64,000 nucleotides of DNA from Kyrpidia spormannii. Lineage in GTDB: Bacteria > Bacillota > Bacilli > Kyrpidiales > Kyrpidiaceae. The position numbers were made by a program, and so were the translations under genes. The notes under the pieces were generated by a model. It was not told the DNA's origin. It was given only the letters and a program-made list of their open reading frames with translations, and ran no database searches. Numbering within the stretch: the first letter of the stretch is position 1; every line of letters starts with the position of its first letter. The stretch lies in NCBI RefSeq assembly GCF_002804065.1, contig NZ_CP024955.1, forward strand, positions 310,001 through 374,000, in the 5' to 3' direction. This document shows positions 51,989-62,125 of the stretch, piece after piece.

Positions 51989-53185
51989 TTGGCGATTTTG
52001 GCCGAGGAACTGTCAGCGTTGGCGGCAGCGGCGGGCGGCGATGTGGTGACTTGGCGGAGGTATTTGCACGCCCATCCGGAGTTGTCGTTTCAGGAAGAGA
52101 ATACGGCGCAATTCGTTTACGATACTCTGCTGTCTTTTGGCGGTTTTGAGCTGAGTCGGCCGACGAAGACCAGCGTGGTGGCCCGGTTGATCGGGGAGGC
52201 CCCCGGCCCGGTGGTGGCGGTGCGGGCGGACATGGACGCTTTGCCGATCCAGGAAGAGAATGATCTGCCCTTCGCCTCGACGAATCCCGGGGTGATGCAC
52301 GCCTGTGGGCACGACGGGCACACGGCGATGCTGCTGGGGGTAGCCCGGGTCCTGTCCAAGCTTCGCTCACGGCTGCGGGGCGAGGTGCGGTTTTTGTTTC
52401 AGCACGCAGAAGAACTGTTTCCCGGAGGTGCCCAGGAGTTGGTGAATCTCGGGGTGCTGGACGGGGTGCAGGCGGTGATCGGGGCGCACCTCTGGATTCC
52501 CTTGGAGGTCGGTAAAATCGGCGTGAAAGCCGGGGAACTCATGGCTTCGCCGGACAGGTTCCGGATCGTGATTCGCGGGCGGGGCGGGCACGCGGCTCAG
52601 CCGCATCTCACCGTGGATAGCATCGCCGTGGGCGCCCAGGTGGTCACAAACCTGCAACACATTGTGTCCCGCTATGTGGACCCACTGGACCGGCTGGTGG
52701 TCTCGGTGACGCGGTTTATGGCCGGAACGGCGGACAATATTATTCCGGAATCGGCGGAATTGTGGGGGACGGTGCGCTGTTTTAATCCGGAGTTGCGGCG
52801 GCAGGCGCCCCAGTGGATTGAGCGGATTCTGAAGGGGGTGACCGAAGCCCACGAGGCGGAGTACGATTTTGAGTACACCCACGGATACCGGCCGGTGATC
52901 AACGATGCGACTGTGACGGCGTGGCTTCGGGAGGGGCTCGAGGAAGCTTTTGGCCCCGAAGTGATCGTCGAAGCCGTGCCCACCATGGGGGGAGAAGATT
53001 TTTCCGCTTATCAATCCAGGGTGGCTGGGAGCTTCTTCTTCATCGGCGCGGGAAATCCGGATAAGGGTATTGTGTATCCGCACCACCACCCCAGGTTTAC
53101 CGTGGATGAGGATGCTCTGCCCATCGGGGTGAAGGCTCTGGCCGCCGGGGTGATGAAATTGTTGGCCGAGGTGAAGGCTTCTTGA
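51989..53185 (+). CDS. M20 family metallo-amidohydrolase
   Basis: About 398 residues. The TTG at 51989 lies eight bases behind GGGGAGGAG; the ATG at 51959 is in frame but has no ribosome-binding site. YLHAHPELSFQEENTAQFVY, VVAVRADMDALPIQE (metal Asp), GVMHACGHDGHTAMLLGVAR (H-x-x-C-G-H-D), LFQHAEELFPGGAQEL (Glu pair) and PHHHPRFTVDEDAL are the signatures of N-acyl-amino-acid/hippurate/IAA-type hydrolases. The natural substrate cannot be named. It stands alone. Confidence 0.93.
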   Translation: MAILAEELSALAAAAGGDVVTWRRYLHAHPELSFQEENTAQFVYDTLLSFGGFELSRPTKTSVVARLIGEAPGPVVAVRADMDALPIQEENDLPFASTNPGVMHACGHDGHTAMLLGVARVLSKLRSRLRGEVRFLFQHAEELFPGGAQELVNLGVLDGVQAVIGAHLWIPLEVGKIGVKAGELMASPDRFRIVIRGRGGHAAQPHLTVDSIAVGAQVVTNLQHIVSRYVDPLDRLVVSVTRFMAGTADNIIPESAELWGTVRCFNPELRRQAPQWIERILKGVTEAHEAEYDFEYTHGYRPVINDATVTAWLREGLEEAFGPEVIVEAVPTMGGEDFSAYQSRVAGSFFFIGAGNPDKGIVYPHHHPRFTVDEDALPIGVKALAAGVMKLLAEVKAS

Positions 53186-53404
53186 TTCAGCGCACAGCGG
53201 GCGAGGAAGATTGCACCCACGGCCATGGATGGAGAATGTGCAGCGTCAAGCCATCAATGAATGTGAGCGTGGATTTTGCGATATCCTCAATGGGGAGTAT
53301 CGGATGAAACTCCCCAATTCTCCACGCCTCTGTGAAGCACGCTGACGCACACCTCGACACGGCATGCGCTTGCGCAGACCGACTCGGATCGGGTTCCCGC
53401 TATC

Positions 53405-53998
53405 TCAATCATTCAATCCTTTTCCGTCGAGAATTCGCTGTACACACTTTTCAATTCTCGACGTTCGGGTTTTGGCTTGTTTGGGTTGAGAAAAGTAAAG
53501 AAGGTAGGCTCTCTGCCGGCCCGGTGTCAACGCCTCGAAAGCCGTCCTCAAGGCAGGCATGTCATGGAATTTCTGCTGTAGCTCCTCGGGGATATCGAAG
53601 TCTGCATTCTTCTTGAAATCCACCTTCAAGCCGGCTTTTTCGACTTGAATGGCTTCATGGATATAGGATTTCAAGATCGTTTCCATCTCAACGATCTCCC
53701 GAACATCGGTGAACCGAATCTGGCGCGCCGCCTGCACGTTCTCCGTCTGTTGGACGAGAACTCCGTGGGGATCCCGCAACAGAGCGCCTTTGACAAACAG
53801 GAGCGCACAGTATTCCTTGAATCCGTGGACCAAGACGATGTTCTTGTTCTGAAACGTGTAACAGGGGACACCCCACTTGAAGTCTTCGGTCAGGTCGCAT
53901 TCCAGAGCGATCGACCGTAATGCCTCAAACTCCTTCCTCCACTTGTCCGCCTTCCTCAGGAATTCATCCACCTTGGGGTTCGTTCTGCGTTCAGCCAC
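53405..53998 (-). CDS. YdeI/DUF1801-like protein (YdeI family)
   Basis: About 197 residues. GTG at 53998 after GAGGAGGGG, giving MAERRTNPKVDEFLRKADKW. LRSIALECDLTEDFKWGVPCYTFQNKNIVLVHGFK is the DUF1801 core, followed by LPKDPHGVL-like and a C-terminal module PEELQQKFHDMPALRTAFEA with LTPGRQRAYLLYFSQPKQ, AKTRTSRIEKC, the OmdA/YdeI resistance-like tail. Family members are cytoplasmic, of unknown or iron-related function. It converges on the M20 gene with 219 bases of empty sequence between. Confidence 0.85.
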   Translation of the reverse strand: MAERRTNPKVDEFLRKADKWRKEFEALRSIALECDLTEDFKWGVPCYTFQNKNIVLVHGFKEYCALLFVKGALLRDPHGVLVQQTENVQAARQIRFTDVREIVEMETILKSYIHEAIQVEKAGLKVDFKKNADFDIPEELQQKFHDMPALRTAFEALTPGRQRAYLLYFSQPKQAKTRTSRIEKCVQRILDGKGLND

Positions 53999-54059
53999 TC
54001 GGACATACCCCTCCTCACCTTTTTCGATCCGCCGGCCCCACCGCCACCTCATGTGTCCG

Positions 54060-54249
54060 GGCCAGATCGCCGCTCCCGCGGCGATCGGCCACCGCCAACA
54101 CTCTCGCCGCCCCGCATGCCTACTCCATTTCAGAGAGATTCCGATCCCGCGGCATCCCCACGGTCATAGGCGGACCTCACGCCACGCTCATGCCGGAGGA
54201 AGTCAAGGAACACGAGGATGCGGTATGCCACACCCGCGCTGGGATTTGA
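54060..54249 (+). pseudogene. Remnant of a B12-binding radical-SAM protein
   Basis: The frame reads ATANTLAAPHAYSISERFRSRGIPTVIGGP and then HATLMPEEVKEHEDAV before a TGA at 54247. G-I-x-x-V-x-G-G-P-H-A-T-x-x-P-E-E is the second half of the cobalamin-binding domain that precedes the radical-SAM core in this family. No further part of the gene exists here. Confidence 0.75.
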
Positions 54250-54293
54250 TCAAAGGGCGCATCTATGGCCTCGCACAAGGGTTCGGGCAAGGT

Positions 54294-57200
54294 TCAGCGC
54301 ACGGCTTCGGCGTCGGCTTCGGTCAGGGACAACAGCGCCCGGACGTCCTCTTCCGTCAGGCGGAATGCGGACGGGTCTTTTTCACTCTCGATGACCCGGT
54401 CGAACAACGCCTGTTTTTTCATCTGCAGGGCGTACATCCGCTCCTCAATTGTTCCTTTGGCGATCACCCGGAGCACGAGGACGGGATTTTTCTGCCCGAT
54501 CCGATGGGCCCGGCCGATGGCCTGGGCGTCCACCGCCGGATTCCACCACAGGTCATACAGAATCACCGTGTCCGCTCCGGTGAGGTTCAGTCCCGTCCCC
54601 CCGGCCCTCAGGGAAATGAGGAACACGCCCCGTTCACCGGCGTTGAATGCGTCGGCCATGGCCAAACGATCTTTAGGTGGGGTGCGGCCGTCGAGATAAA
54701 AGGCCTCGATTCCTTCCTCGGCCAAGCGCCTGCGAATGCGCTCCAGCATCTGGGTGAACTGGGAGAAGACCAAGGCTCGGCGGCCTGCCGCCTGGTACTC
54801 CCGCAGCAACTCCAGAAGGGCTTCCAGTTTGGCGGAGCTTCCCTCGTACTCCGGCACCACCAGGGCCGGGTCGGCGCAGACCTGGCGAAGCCGAGTGATC
54901 AGGGCGAGGATGGCGATGCGATTCTCCGTCAATCCGCCTTTTTGCATCAGCTGCTGGGCCCTGAGTTGGGCGTCGTTCAAGAATGCCAGGTAGGCCGCCT
55001 TCTGTTTGTCGTCGAGCTCCACCCAGTGGATCATCTCCGTGCGCTCCGGGAGGTCTCTGAGGACATCTTGTTTTGTCCGCCGCAGAATAAAAGGGCGGAC
55101 GCGACGCCGCGCTTGTTCCGGCGAGAGATCTTTGAACCGCTGAAGGGGCGGGAAAAGCCCGGGCATCAAGGTGTGGATGATCGACCAGAGATCGTCCAGG
55201 GCATTTTCGATGGGCGTCCCGGTCAGGGCGAACCGCTTCGGGGCCTGGATCTGTTGGACCGCCCGGAAAATCTGGGTGGTGTGGTTTTTGACAGTCTGGG
55301 CCTCGTCCAAAATCAAATGTTCAAAGGGAATTTCCGCATATTGGGCGATGTCTTGCCGGAGCAACGGGTACGAGGTGACGGCGATGTCCCCGGCCTGTAG
55401 ATTTTGCAGTTTCTGGTTCCGGCTCTCGGGTGGCCCGTCCGCCACAATGACCCGCAGGGAGGGGGCGAAACGGCGAAACTCGGCCTCCCAGTTATAAATC
55501 AGCGAAGCCGGCACCACGAGGAGGGACGGCCGATCGGTGGGCGCCGTCTCCCGCTCGGACAGCAAAAAGGCAATGGTTTGCACCGTTTTTCCCAGGCCCA
55601 TTTCGTCGGCGAGAATACCCCCCAGGGAATAGTGGGCGAGCGTTTTCATCCAGCGAAAACCGGTGAGTTGATAGGGGCGGAGAGCGGTGCGAAGGCCCGT
55701 TGGCGGGGCGATTTCCAAGGCTTCCGGGTCACTGAGGGACTCCACCAAAGTTCGGACGGCCGCGCTGTACCGGGCTACACCCCGGGTGTCGTCGGCGTCT
55801 ACGAGGAGCGCCGTCTTGTATAGCGGCACGCGAAACCCTCGAGCATCCCGGCCTTTCCGGGATGAGGATCGCGCGTCTCCAAGGACCGTTTGGAGCACCG
55901 ATCGGGCCCGGCGGAAGGATTCATCTTCCAGGGAGAGAAAGGCACCCGACTCCAGGCGCACGTAGCGCATCCCCCGAAGCAGAGCTTGCCGAATCTGTTC
56001 GACCTCCGCCGGGTCGACCCCATGTACGTCGAAACGCACGGTCAGCCAGCCCCCGGCCGGGTCGAGATCAAAGCGAATCTCTGGTTGTGGCTGAACGTCG
56101 GTGACGTAGGCGGAGGCGCCATCGGACAGGTAGAGACTGACGTGGTCCAGGGCCGTCAAGGCGGGAACCGTTTCGTGAAAAAACCGATAAAGCGTTTCGT
56201 CGTCTTTCGGGACGGACAGTTTCGCTTGTCCCCCGGGACCCGGTTTGACGGTTACAGGGCCTCTGTTCAGGATCGAAATGACCTGCATTTCCCGATCCAT
56301 GTCTCGAATGTAAAACTTATCCATAGACGGCGAGACGGCACGGTCGGCGTCCTTGCTGGGAGATTCCGGCGCAGATCCGGCCACCGGGCGAAACACCGCA
56401 TCCTCGTAATGAAAAGAGACGTCCAGGGAAAGGGCGTCGGGCCCCTCGTCAATGAGGACCTCGGTGCGCAGGGGGAATTTTGCAATCTGTTTCGATAAAG
56501 ACGGTTGGACCTGAATTTTGCCGATCGTCTCCAAAGCCGGAACGGTCAGGGACAGGGCGGTGCCCACCAGATCCCGGGGGATGGAAAGATGAGTCTGTGG
56601 GCGCTCGTACGGGCGAAGGAACCCCCCGGGTCTCGTTTCAGAACGGAGTGCCAGCATGAAGCTGGAGACCAGATTGTCCTCCTGTTCGGACAGGCGATAC
56701 AAAGTTCCGTCTACCACCAGCCACCGGTAAGTTGCCAAGTACTCAGCCCGGGCCAAGGGGGCGAGATCCAACCGAACGCCCCCTTCCGTCGTTTTGTCGC
56801 CCGGGAGAAGGCGGAATTCGAGCCCCGCCTTCGGCAGTGGATCCTCGGCGACATAAATGGGCGCCGGGGCGGCGGTGCCGTGGGTCAGGAAGATCTGCCG
56901 GCCGCGCAGTTCGTCAAGGAGTGCGTCTGCTGCCGCAGGCGGAAGTGCCAAACGGCGATCCCCGTACTTGCGATCGTAAGAGTAATAGCCGTTCACCGAG
57001 CGATAAAAACTTTCTTCGGCCATCACTTGGCCGAGTACCCGCAGGATCGACAAATCCTCGGGGGCGACGTGGTGCAACTCCGGCTGATACGAGAACCTCG
57101 GAGTCAGGGGGTGGGGGGCGCCGATCTGAACATCCCGGATAAAATCCCGGATATTCTTGACCACAAAGGTACGGTCCACCCCGGCTTTCAGCTCAAGGCT

Positions 57201-57869
57201 CACGTGGCCTTCGTAAACGAGAACATAATCGATGGTCAGGCGGGATGTCGCCCGAGGCTCCGGGGAGGGGAGCGGCCCGGCCGATGTCCCGCCCGGTTGG
57301 TGTTCCGATTCCAACAGGTCCCCCAATCTTCGGATGAGGTGGGCGACGGCGACCCGGACCTTCTGCGATTCCTTTTCCCGGGCCTTGCTGTCGCGGACGG
57401 TCTGGCCTGTGCTGGCGCCGGATGCCAAGTTGTCACCTTGCTCGGGCCGTTGATCCACCGCCCTTCGGCTCCCATTCCCGAAGTTTGGACTCTCTTGCAC
57501 AAACGCACCGGAGCGGTCGTCTCCAGGGCGCTTGCCGCCCGGCTCAATCTCCCGCTGTACAAAGCCACACTCAATCAAATGCAGCAGGGCTGCGGCGATG
57601 TGTTTGCACACGCCCATTCGTCTGAAAGCCGGGCAAGAACACCACAGGAGTTCCAGGGTGCCCTGGTGTTTCTCGATCACGACCCGGTATTCCTTGCTTC
57701 CCAGGACCGAGCATTCCCACTGTTGGCGGCCGCTGACCGCGAGATTCCCTTCGGGCGGACTTGTGATTTGCACGCGTCCTTCGTCCGCATAGCGTTTCCC
57801 GCGGTTGTACGTAGCCCGGTCGCCGACCAGGGCTAGAATTTCCCTCGCTGTGGTCGGAAACGGTTGCAT
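54294..57869 (-). CDS. SNF2 family DNA helicase/translocase with SWIM zinc finger
   Basis: A 1191-residue protein. ATG at 57869 after GAGGGGA. The SWIM finger is at residues 75-100 (LLWCSCPAFRRMGVCKHIAAAL: C-x-C...C-x-H). A long central region with beta-rich segments follows (Helicase-like SNF2_N-associated). The motor is in the last 450 residues: GGILADEMGLGKTVQTIAFL (Walker A), LVVPASLIYNWEAEF, HLILDEAQTVKNHT (DEAQ), ALTGTPIENALDDLWSI, VFSQFTQMLERIRRRL and IGRAHRIGQKNPVLVLRVI. Such HepA-type proteins are common in Bacillota, acting on DNA or nucleoprotein during repair or transcription recovery. Confidence 0.95.
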   Translation of the reverse strand: MQPFPTTAREILALVGDRATYNRGKRYADEGRVQITSPPEGNLAVSGRQQWECSVLGSKEYRVVIEKHQGTLELLWCSCPAFRRMGVCKHIAAALLHLIECGFVQREIEPGGKRPGDDRSGAFVQESPNFGNGSRRAVDQRPEQGDNLASGASTGQTVRDSKAREKESQKVRVAVAHLIRRLGDLLESEHQPGGTSAGPLPSPEPRATSRLTIDYVLVYEGHVSLELKAGVDRTFVVKNIRDFIRDVQIGAPHPLTPRFSYQPELHHVAPEDLSILRVLGQVMAEESFYRSVNGYYSYDRKYGDRRLALPPAAADALLDELRGRQIFLTHGTAAPAPIYVAEDPLPKAGLEFRLLPGDKTTEGGVRLDLAPLARAEYLATYRWLVVDGTLYRLSEQEDNLVSSFMLALRSETRPGGFLRPYERPQTHLSIPRDLVGTALSLTVPALETIGKIQVQPSLSKQIAKFPLRTEVLIDEGPDALSLDVSFHYEDAVFRPVAGSAPESPSKDADRAVSPSMDKFYIRDMDREMQVISILNRGPVTVKPGPGGQAKLSVPKDDETLYRFFHETVPALTALDHVSLYLSDGASAYVTDVQPQPEIRFDLDPAGGWLTVRFDVHGVDPAEVEQIRQALLRGMRYVRLESGAFLSLEDESFRRARSVLQTVLGDARSSSRKGRDARGFRVPLYKTALLVDADDTRGVARYSAAVRTLVESLSDPEALEIAPPTGLRTALRPYQLTGFRWMKTLAHYSLGGILADEMGLGKTVQTIAFLLSERETAPTDRPSLLVVPASLIYNWEAEFRRFAPSLRVIVADGPPESRNQKLQNLQAGDIAVTSYPLLRQDIAQYAEIPFEHLILDEAQTVKNHTTQIFRAVQQIQAPKRFALTGTPIENALDDLWSIIHTLMPGLFPPLQRFKDLSPEQARRRVRPFILRRTKQDVLRDLPERTEMIHWVELDDKQKAAYLAFLNDAQLRAQQLMQKGGLTENRIAILALITRLRQVCADPALVVPEYEGSSAKLEALLELLREYQAAGRRALVFSQFTQMLERIRRRLAEEGIEAFYLDGRTPPKDRLAMADAFNAGERGVFLISLRAGGTGLNLTGADTVILYDLWWNPAVDAQAIGRAHRIGQKNPVLVLRVIAKGTIEERMYALQMKKQALFDRVIESEKDPSAFRLTEEDVRALLSLTEADAEAVR

Positions 57870-57950
57870 GCCTATCCCCTCACCCGGTCGAAGATTCTCA
57901 TCTTCTCATTGTACACCACCTGGCGAAGGGTTTGGGGGGCGCGGCCGAAA

Positions 57951-59300
57951 TTAAGACCGGCCAGCAACCGTGGAGGCTTGTTGGACCGGATCCCACACGG
58001 AGTTGAAAGGCGGGGCGTAGGACAAGTCCAGTTCCTGCAGTTGGTCGATGGTGAGGCCGGCGTACAAGGCGGTAGCGATGACGTCGATCCGCTTGTCTAC
58101 CCCGTGTTTCCCCACGATTTGCGCCCCGAGCAACTTTCGATTCTCCTTGTGATAGAGCAGCTTGAGGTGAAGCCGCTCCCCGTTCGGGTAGTAACCGGCG
58201 TGGTCCCGGGAGCGAATCGACACCACTTCGTACGGAATGTTGAGCTGTTTCGCTTCGCGCTCCGACAGCCCGGTTCTGCCCATGGCCACATTCAACACCT
58301 TCATGATCGCCGACCCCACGACTCCGGCAAAATGCGCTTCTCCGCCGCCCATATTGGTCCCGGCGATGCGCCCTTGCTTGTTGGCCGTCGTCCCCAGGGG
58401 GATGTAATCCTCGGTCCCCTTTACTCGATGATAGTGAACGGCGCAGTCGCCGGCGGCGTAAATGTTCGACCGGTTGGTCCGCATCTGGTCGTCGACGCGG
58501 ATCGCCCCTTTGACTCCCAACTCAATTCCTGCGTCCTTGGCGAGCTCGCTGTTCGGAAGGATTCCGATGGCCACGAGCACGAGGTCCGCCGGGTAAAAGC
58601 CCGTCTTCGTCTCCACCCCGGTCACCCGGCCGTTCTCTCCCCGCAGGGCCACCACCTCTTCGTTCAGCGCCACGCGGATGCCATTCTGCTCCAATTCCTG
58701 TTGAGCCAATTGCGCCAACTCGGGATCAAAGGTTCCGGCCACTTGGGGCGCCAAGTCTAACACCGCCACTTCTTTCTTTAAATGATGAAACGCCTCGGCC
58801 ATCTCCAGGCCAATGTATCCTCCGCCCACGATGACCACCCTGGCGACATTTTTCTTTTGTACCCAACCCTGAATACGGAGGGCGTCGTCCATATCTTTGA
58901 GGGGGAAGACTCCTTCCAGGTCCCGCCCTTCCCACTGCGGGAAAATGGCGTGTCCACCCGTGGCGATGAGGAGGGTATCGTAGGAGAAGCCCTCCTCGCT
59001 TCCCTCGGCCAGATTTTTGACGATCACCGCGTTTTCTTCGGGGAGAATCTTCGTGACCTCGTGGCGGATGAAAACCTCGATGCGGTACTTGTCCCGAAAC
59101 TCCTCGGGGGTGCGGGCGATTAAATTCTTGGCCTCGGACACCACGCCCCCGATGAGATACGGTAAGCCGCACTGGGCGTAGGAGAGGGTCGATCCCTTTT
59201 CAAAAGCGAGGATTTCCGCGTCCGCTTGCAGGCGGCGGATCTGGGACGCGGCGCTCATCCCCGCCGCGTCGCCGCCGATGATGACGAAGCGTTTTCCCAT
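57951..59300 (-). CDS. CoA-disulfide reductase-like FAD/NAD(P)H oxidoreductase
   Basis: A 449-residue flavoprotein of the single-Cys disulfide reductase group. FVIIGGDAAGMSAASQIRRL binds FAD, STLSYAQCGLPYLIGGV carries the redox Cys of CoA-disulfide reductases and NADH oxidases, RVVIVGGGYIGLEMAEAFHH binds NAD(P)H, NIYAAGDCAVHYHR closes the FAD site. The C-terminal dimerisation domain is present without a rhodanese extension. It may keep CoA reduced or reduce polysulfide/peroxide. Alone in its orientation after the SNF2 gene, with a short gap. Confidence 0.93.
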   Translation of the reverse strand: MGKRFVIIGGDAAGMSAASQIRRLQADAEILAFEKGSTLSYAQCGLPYLIGGVVSEAKNLIARTPEEFRDKYRIEVFIRHEVTKILPEENAVIVKNLAEGSEEGFSYDTLLIATGGHAIFPQWEGRDLEGVFPLKDMDDALRIQGWVQKKNVARVVIVGGGYIGLEMAEAFHHLKKEVAVLDLAPQVAGTFDPELAQLAQQELEQNGIRVALNEEVVALRGENGRVTGVETKTGFYPADLVLVAIGILPNSELAKDAGIELGVKGAIRVDDQMRTNRSNIYAAGDCAVHYHRVKGTEDYIPLGTTANKQGRIAGTNMGGGEAHFAGVVGSAIMKVLNVAMGRTGLSEREAKQLNIPYEVVSIRSRDHAGYYPNGERLHLKLLYHKENRKLLGAQIVGKHGVDKRIDVIATALYAGLTIDQLQELDLSYAPPFNSVWDPVQQASTVAGRS

Positions 59301-59540
59301 TGTGTCAGCCCCTTTCGCTCCTTTTTATACTACCCGAGGTATGGCGGGACACACAACGGGGGATGAGGGGCCGGCCCGCCCACTCGTTTTCGGAAGGCTT
59401 TTAGCAGTGGAGCCCGGTCAACCGACGGATGGAGTCCGCGGCGATGCCCTGCCCGTCCGGTTCGGCTACACAGAGTGAGAGATTTTCCGGTATAGTTAAA
59501 ATGACATGATCGGACGAATCGATGGGTGGAGGGGTGCCGG

Positions 59541-61316
59541 ATGGGTGAAAGTGCGGCAGGGGATCGGCTGACCGAGAAACGAAAAGAGCGCTACCGGGTT
59601 TGGAGGAAACACTTAATGGCCGACCCGGATCTGGCTGAAGATCTGACGCGGTTGGAGCGCGATCCCGCGGCCTTGGCGGAAGCGTTCGGTGATGACTTGC
59701 GGTTTGGAACCGGAGGATTGCGCGGGGTGATGGGGGCGGGGACCAATCGGATGAACCGCTTCACGGTGCGCCTGGCTACGGCGGGGCTTGCGAGGTATCT
59801 GAAAGGGCAGGGGACTGCCGACCGCGGAGTGGTGGTGGCTTACGATTCCCGGCGATGGTCGGACGTATTCGCCAAGGAAACGGCGTTAACCCTGGCCGGG
59901 GCAGGGATTCCGGTTTATCTGTTTGAAGACATTCGCCCGACCCCGGAGTTGTCCTTTGCGGTGCGGGAGCTTGGGGCGGCGGCGGGGGTGGTGATCACGG
60001 CGAGCCACAATCCGCCGGAGTATAACGGGTACAAGGTGTACGGACCGGACGGTTGCCAGGCGGTGCCGTCCCTGGCCGAGGCGATTGTCCGGGAGATCGA
60101 CCAGGTGGAAGATCCTTTTGCGGTGATCACGGCAGATGAACAGGAGGCGGTCCGGGCGGGGCTGCTGCGGCGGCTCGGGTCGGAGATGGACGATCGGTAC
60201 GTCGCCCGGGTGCGGCAGCTGACCTTGGCCCAAGGCCCGGGGGACGGTGCGGTGGACAAGAGGGGAGCTGGGCGGCCGGGAGTTTTGGCGACGCTGGTCT
60301 ATACGCCGCTGCACGGGACCGGGGGCAAATTGGTGCCCCGGGTCCTGAAGGAGATGGGCCACTGGGTGGTGTGTGTGGAGGATCAGATGCGCCCGGATCC
60401 GGAGTTTCGCACCGTGTCGTCGCCGAACCCTGAGGATCCCGCGGCTTTCGACCGGGCTCTGGAACTGGCCCGGCAGTTGAAAGCGGATGCGGCTTTGGCC
60501 ACCGACCCCGACTGCGACCGGGTGGGGGTGGCGGTGGCGGACGGCCACGGGGATTACGAATATCTCAACGGCAACCAGGTCGGCGTGCTCTTGTTGGATT
60601 ATATTTTGGAGCGGAGAAAAGATCTTGGCGCGCTGCCCGACAGGGGCGTGATGATCAAGACCATCGTCACCTCGGAGATGGGGCGGGCGTTGGCGGATGC
60701 GTATGGTCTTGAGACCATCGACGTGTTGACGGGGTTCAAATTCATCGGCGAACAGATCGGACTCCTTGAGGGCACCGGAAGGAGCTTTGTCTTCGGATAT
60801 GAGGAAAGTTGCGGCTACCTCATCGGGGATTTTGTCCGGGATAAAGACGGGGTGCAGGCGTCGGCTCTGGTGGCAGAGATGATCGCGTACCACAAGCGAT
60901 CGGGTAAGACCCTGCTCAACCGCTTGGAGGAGCTCTATCGCCAGTACGGATACTACCGGGAGCGGTTGGTGTCGGTCAGCATGCCCGGGGCCGAGGGTCA
61001 GACCCGGATGACGGGGATGATGAAGGGCTGGCGGGAGGCGCCCCCCCGGGAGGTGGCGGGGCTGGCAGTGATGGAGGTGCAGGACTACCTCGTGAGCCGG
61101 GTGCGCCGGGCGGACGGCAGTGAGGGGAAGCTGGAGTTGCCCCGGTCAGATGTGCTGAAGTTCGTGTTGGAAGGGGGGCAGTGGTTCTGTTTACGGCCTT
61201 CGGGAACGGAGCCAAAGCTGAAGATCTACTTTGGAGTCCGTGGAAAGGACGAAGCCCAGGCCCGGGAGCTTGTGGATCGGCTGCACCGGGCGGTGATGGA
61301 GCGGGTGGAAGGGTAG
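59541..61316 (+). CDS. pgcA: Phospho-sugar mutase (alpha-D-phosphohexomutase, PgcA-like)
   Basis: A 591-residue enzyme that interconverts glucose-6-phosphate and glucose-1-phosphate. ATG at 59541, seven bases after GGAGGGG. LRFGTGGLRGVMGAGTNRMN, VVITASHNPPEYNGYKVYG with the phospho-Ser, ATDPDCDRVGVAV (Mg loop), FGYEESCGYLIGD (sugar loop) and LRPSGTEPKLKIYF (phosphate loop) are all intact. The length matches Bacillus PgcA/YhxB. It is the likely source of glucose-1-phosphate for rfbA. Confidence 0.95.
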   Translation: MGESAAGDRLTEKRKERYRVWRKHLMADPDLAEDLTRLERDPAALAEAFGDDLRFGTGGLRGVMGAGTNRMNRFTVRLATAGLARYLKGQGTADRGVVVAYDSRRWSDVFAKETALTLAGAGIPVYLFEDIRPTPELSFAVRELGAAAGVVITASHNPPEYNGYKVYGPDGCQAVPSLAEAIVREIDQVEDPFAVITADEQEAVRAGLLRRLGSEMDDRYVARVRQLTLAQGPGDGAVDKRGAGRPGVLATLVYTPLHGTGGKLVPRVLKEMGHWVVCVEDQMRPDPEFRTVSSPNPEDPAAFDRALELARQLKADAALATDPDCDRVGVAVADGHGDYEYLNGNQVGVLLLDYILERRKDLGALPDRGVMIKTIVTSEMGRALADAYGLETIDVLTGFKFIGEQIGLLEGTGRSFVFGYEESCGYLIGDFVRDKDGVQASALVAEMIAYHKRSGKTLLNRLEELYRQYGYYRERLVSVSMPGAEGQTRMTGMMKGWREAPPREVAGLAVMEVQDYLVSRVRRADGSEGKLELPRSDVLKFVLEGGQWFCLRPSGTEPKLKIYFGVRGKDEAQARELVDRLHRAVMERVEG

Positions 61317-61377
61317 GTCTGTGGGTGTGAGCGGTCCCTGGGGCAGGGCCACGATTGGGGTATGGGGCGGTGTGAAG

Positions 61378-61398
61378 GCCAGGGGCCTGTCGGCCCCT
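61378..61398. terminator. Short GC hairpin between converging genes
   Basis: CAGGGGCCTGTCGGCCCCTT forms AGGGGCC/GGCCCCT around TGTC, at the meeting point of the phosphosugar mutase gene and the converging PucR-type gene. No T-run on the plus strand. Confidence 0.4.
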
Positions 61399-62125
61399 TC
61401 ACTCGGTCATAGCGAGAAGTTCCGCTGCCTGGAGAGCGGTCCAGATCGCCGAAACATCCTCAATGCGCCGGAGCTGGACGCCGAGAATCTGCTCGATCTG
61501 GCGGAGTCGGTACATCAACGTGTTGCGATGGATAAAGAGCGCGTCGGCCGTTTGGCTCGTCCCTTGTCCGAGGAACAAGTACATGCGGAGGGTTTCCAAT
61601 AGATGGCTGTGCTCCGGCAGCAGCAGTGGGCCCAAGGTGTCCTCCACCAGCGTATGTAACGCCTCGGGGCTGAGTTGGGCAAGCACCCGGCTGATTCGCC
61701 GGTGAAACAGCGGGGGGATCACCCCTCGAAGTTCACTGCGAGCGGCAAAGCGGAGCAAAAGCTCCGTTTCTTTTAATGTGACGGAAAGATCCGACAACGA
61801 TGGTGTGCTGGAAACGACAATCAGAAGCCCGAGGTCGGGGCGGTAGTTTCGCCAGGATTCGTACAAGGCTTTGCCTTGTCTTGACCAGTTGTCGGGGTCT
61901 CTGGACACGAAAATTCCCGTGAGTCCATTGGGCCGATACGCGAGAAAATCAAATTTAGTTCGATATCCCCAGATGTGGGCCAACATGAATTTGCGCAAGA
62001 CGTCCATGTGTTGGAAAGGGGCGCGATGGTCTTTTAAGTCCATCGATACCAGGACGAAAGGCCCGGTATCGAAAAGGCCGCACAATTGCAGGAGTTGCTG
62101 AACCTCCTGGGTTAACCCCGATTGA
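61399..62125 (-). pseudogene. PucR/CdaR-type transcriptional regulator, N-terminally truncated
   Basis: The minus-strand frame from about 62125 reads GLTQEVQQLLQLCGLFDTGP, FVLVSMDLKDHRAPFQHMDV, a GGDEF-like sensor region and ends with LLETLRMYLFLGQGTSQTAD and ALFIHRNTLMYRLRQIEQIL, the HTH_30 domain of PucR/CdaR regulators. About 100-150 N-terminal residues are missing: upstream of 62125 the minus strand continues only as the antisense of the dehydrogenase gene. The HTH is intact but no start belongs to it. Confidence 0.82.

Noticed and set aside
53877-55400. A 507-codon plus-strand frame opposite the YdeI-like and SNF2 genes
   Set aside because: Composition (His, Gln, Pro-rich) and lack of motifs show it is a shadow; only the piece 54060-54249 in another frame has real similarity.
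56505-57836. A 443-codon plus-strand frame opposite the SNF2 gene
   Set aside because: Antisense frame caused by high GC and codon bias; the minus strand carries an obvious helicase and SWIM finger.
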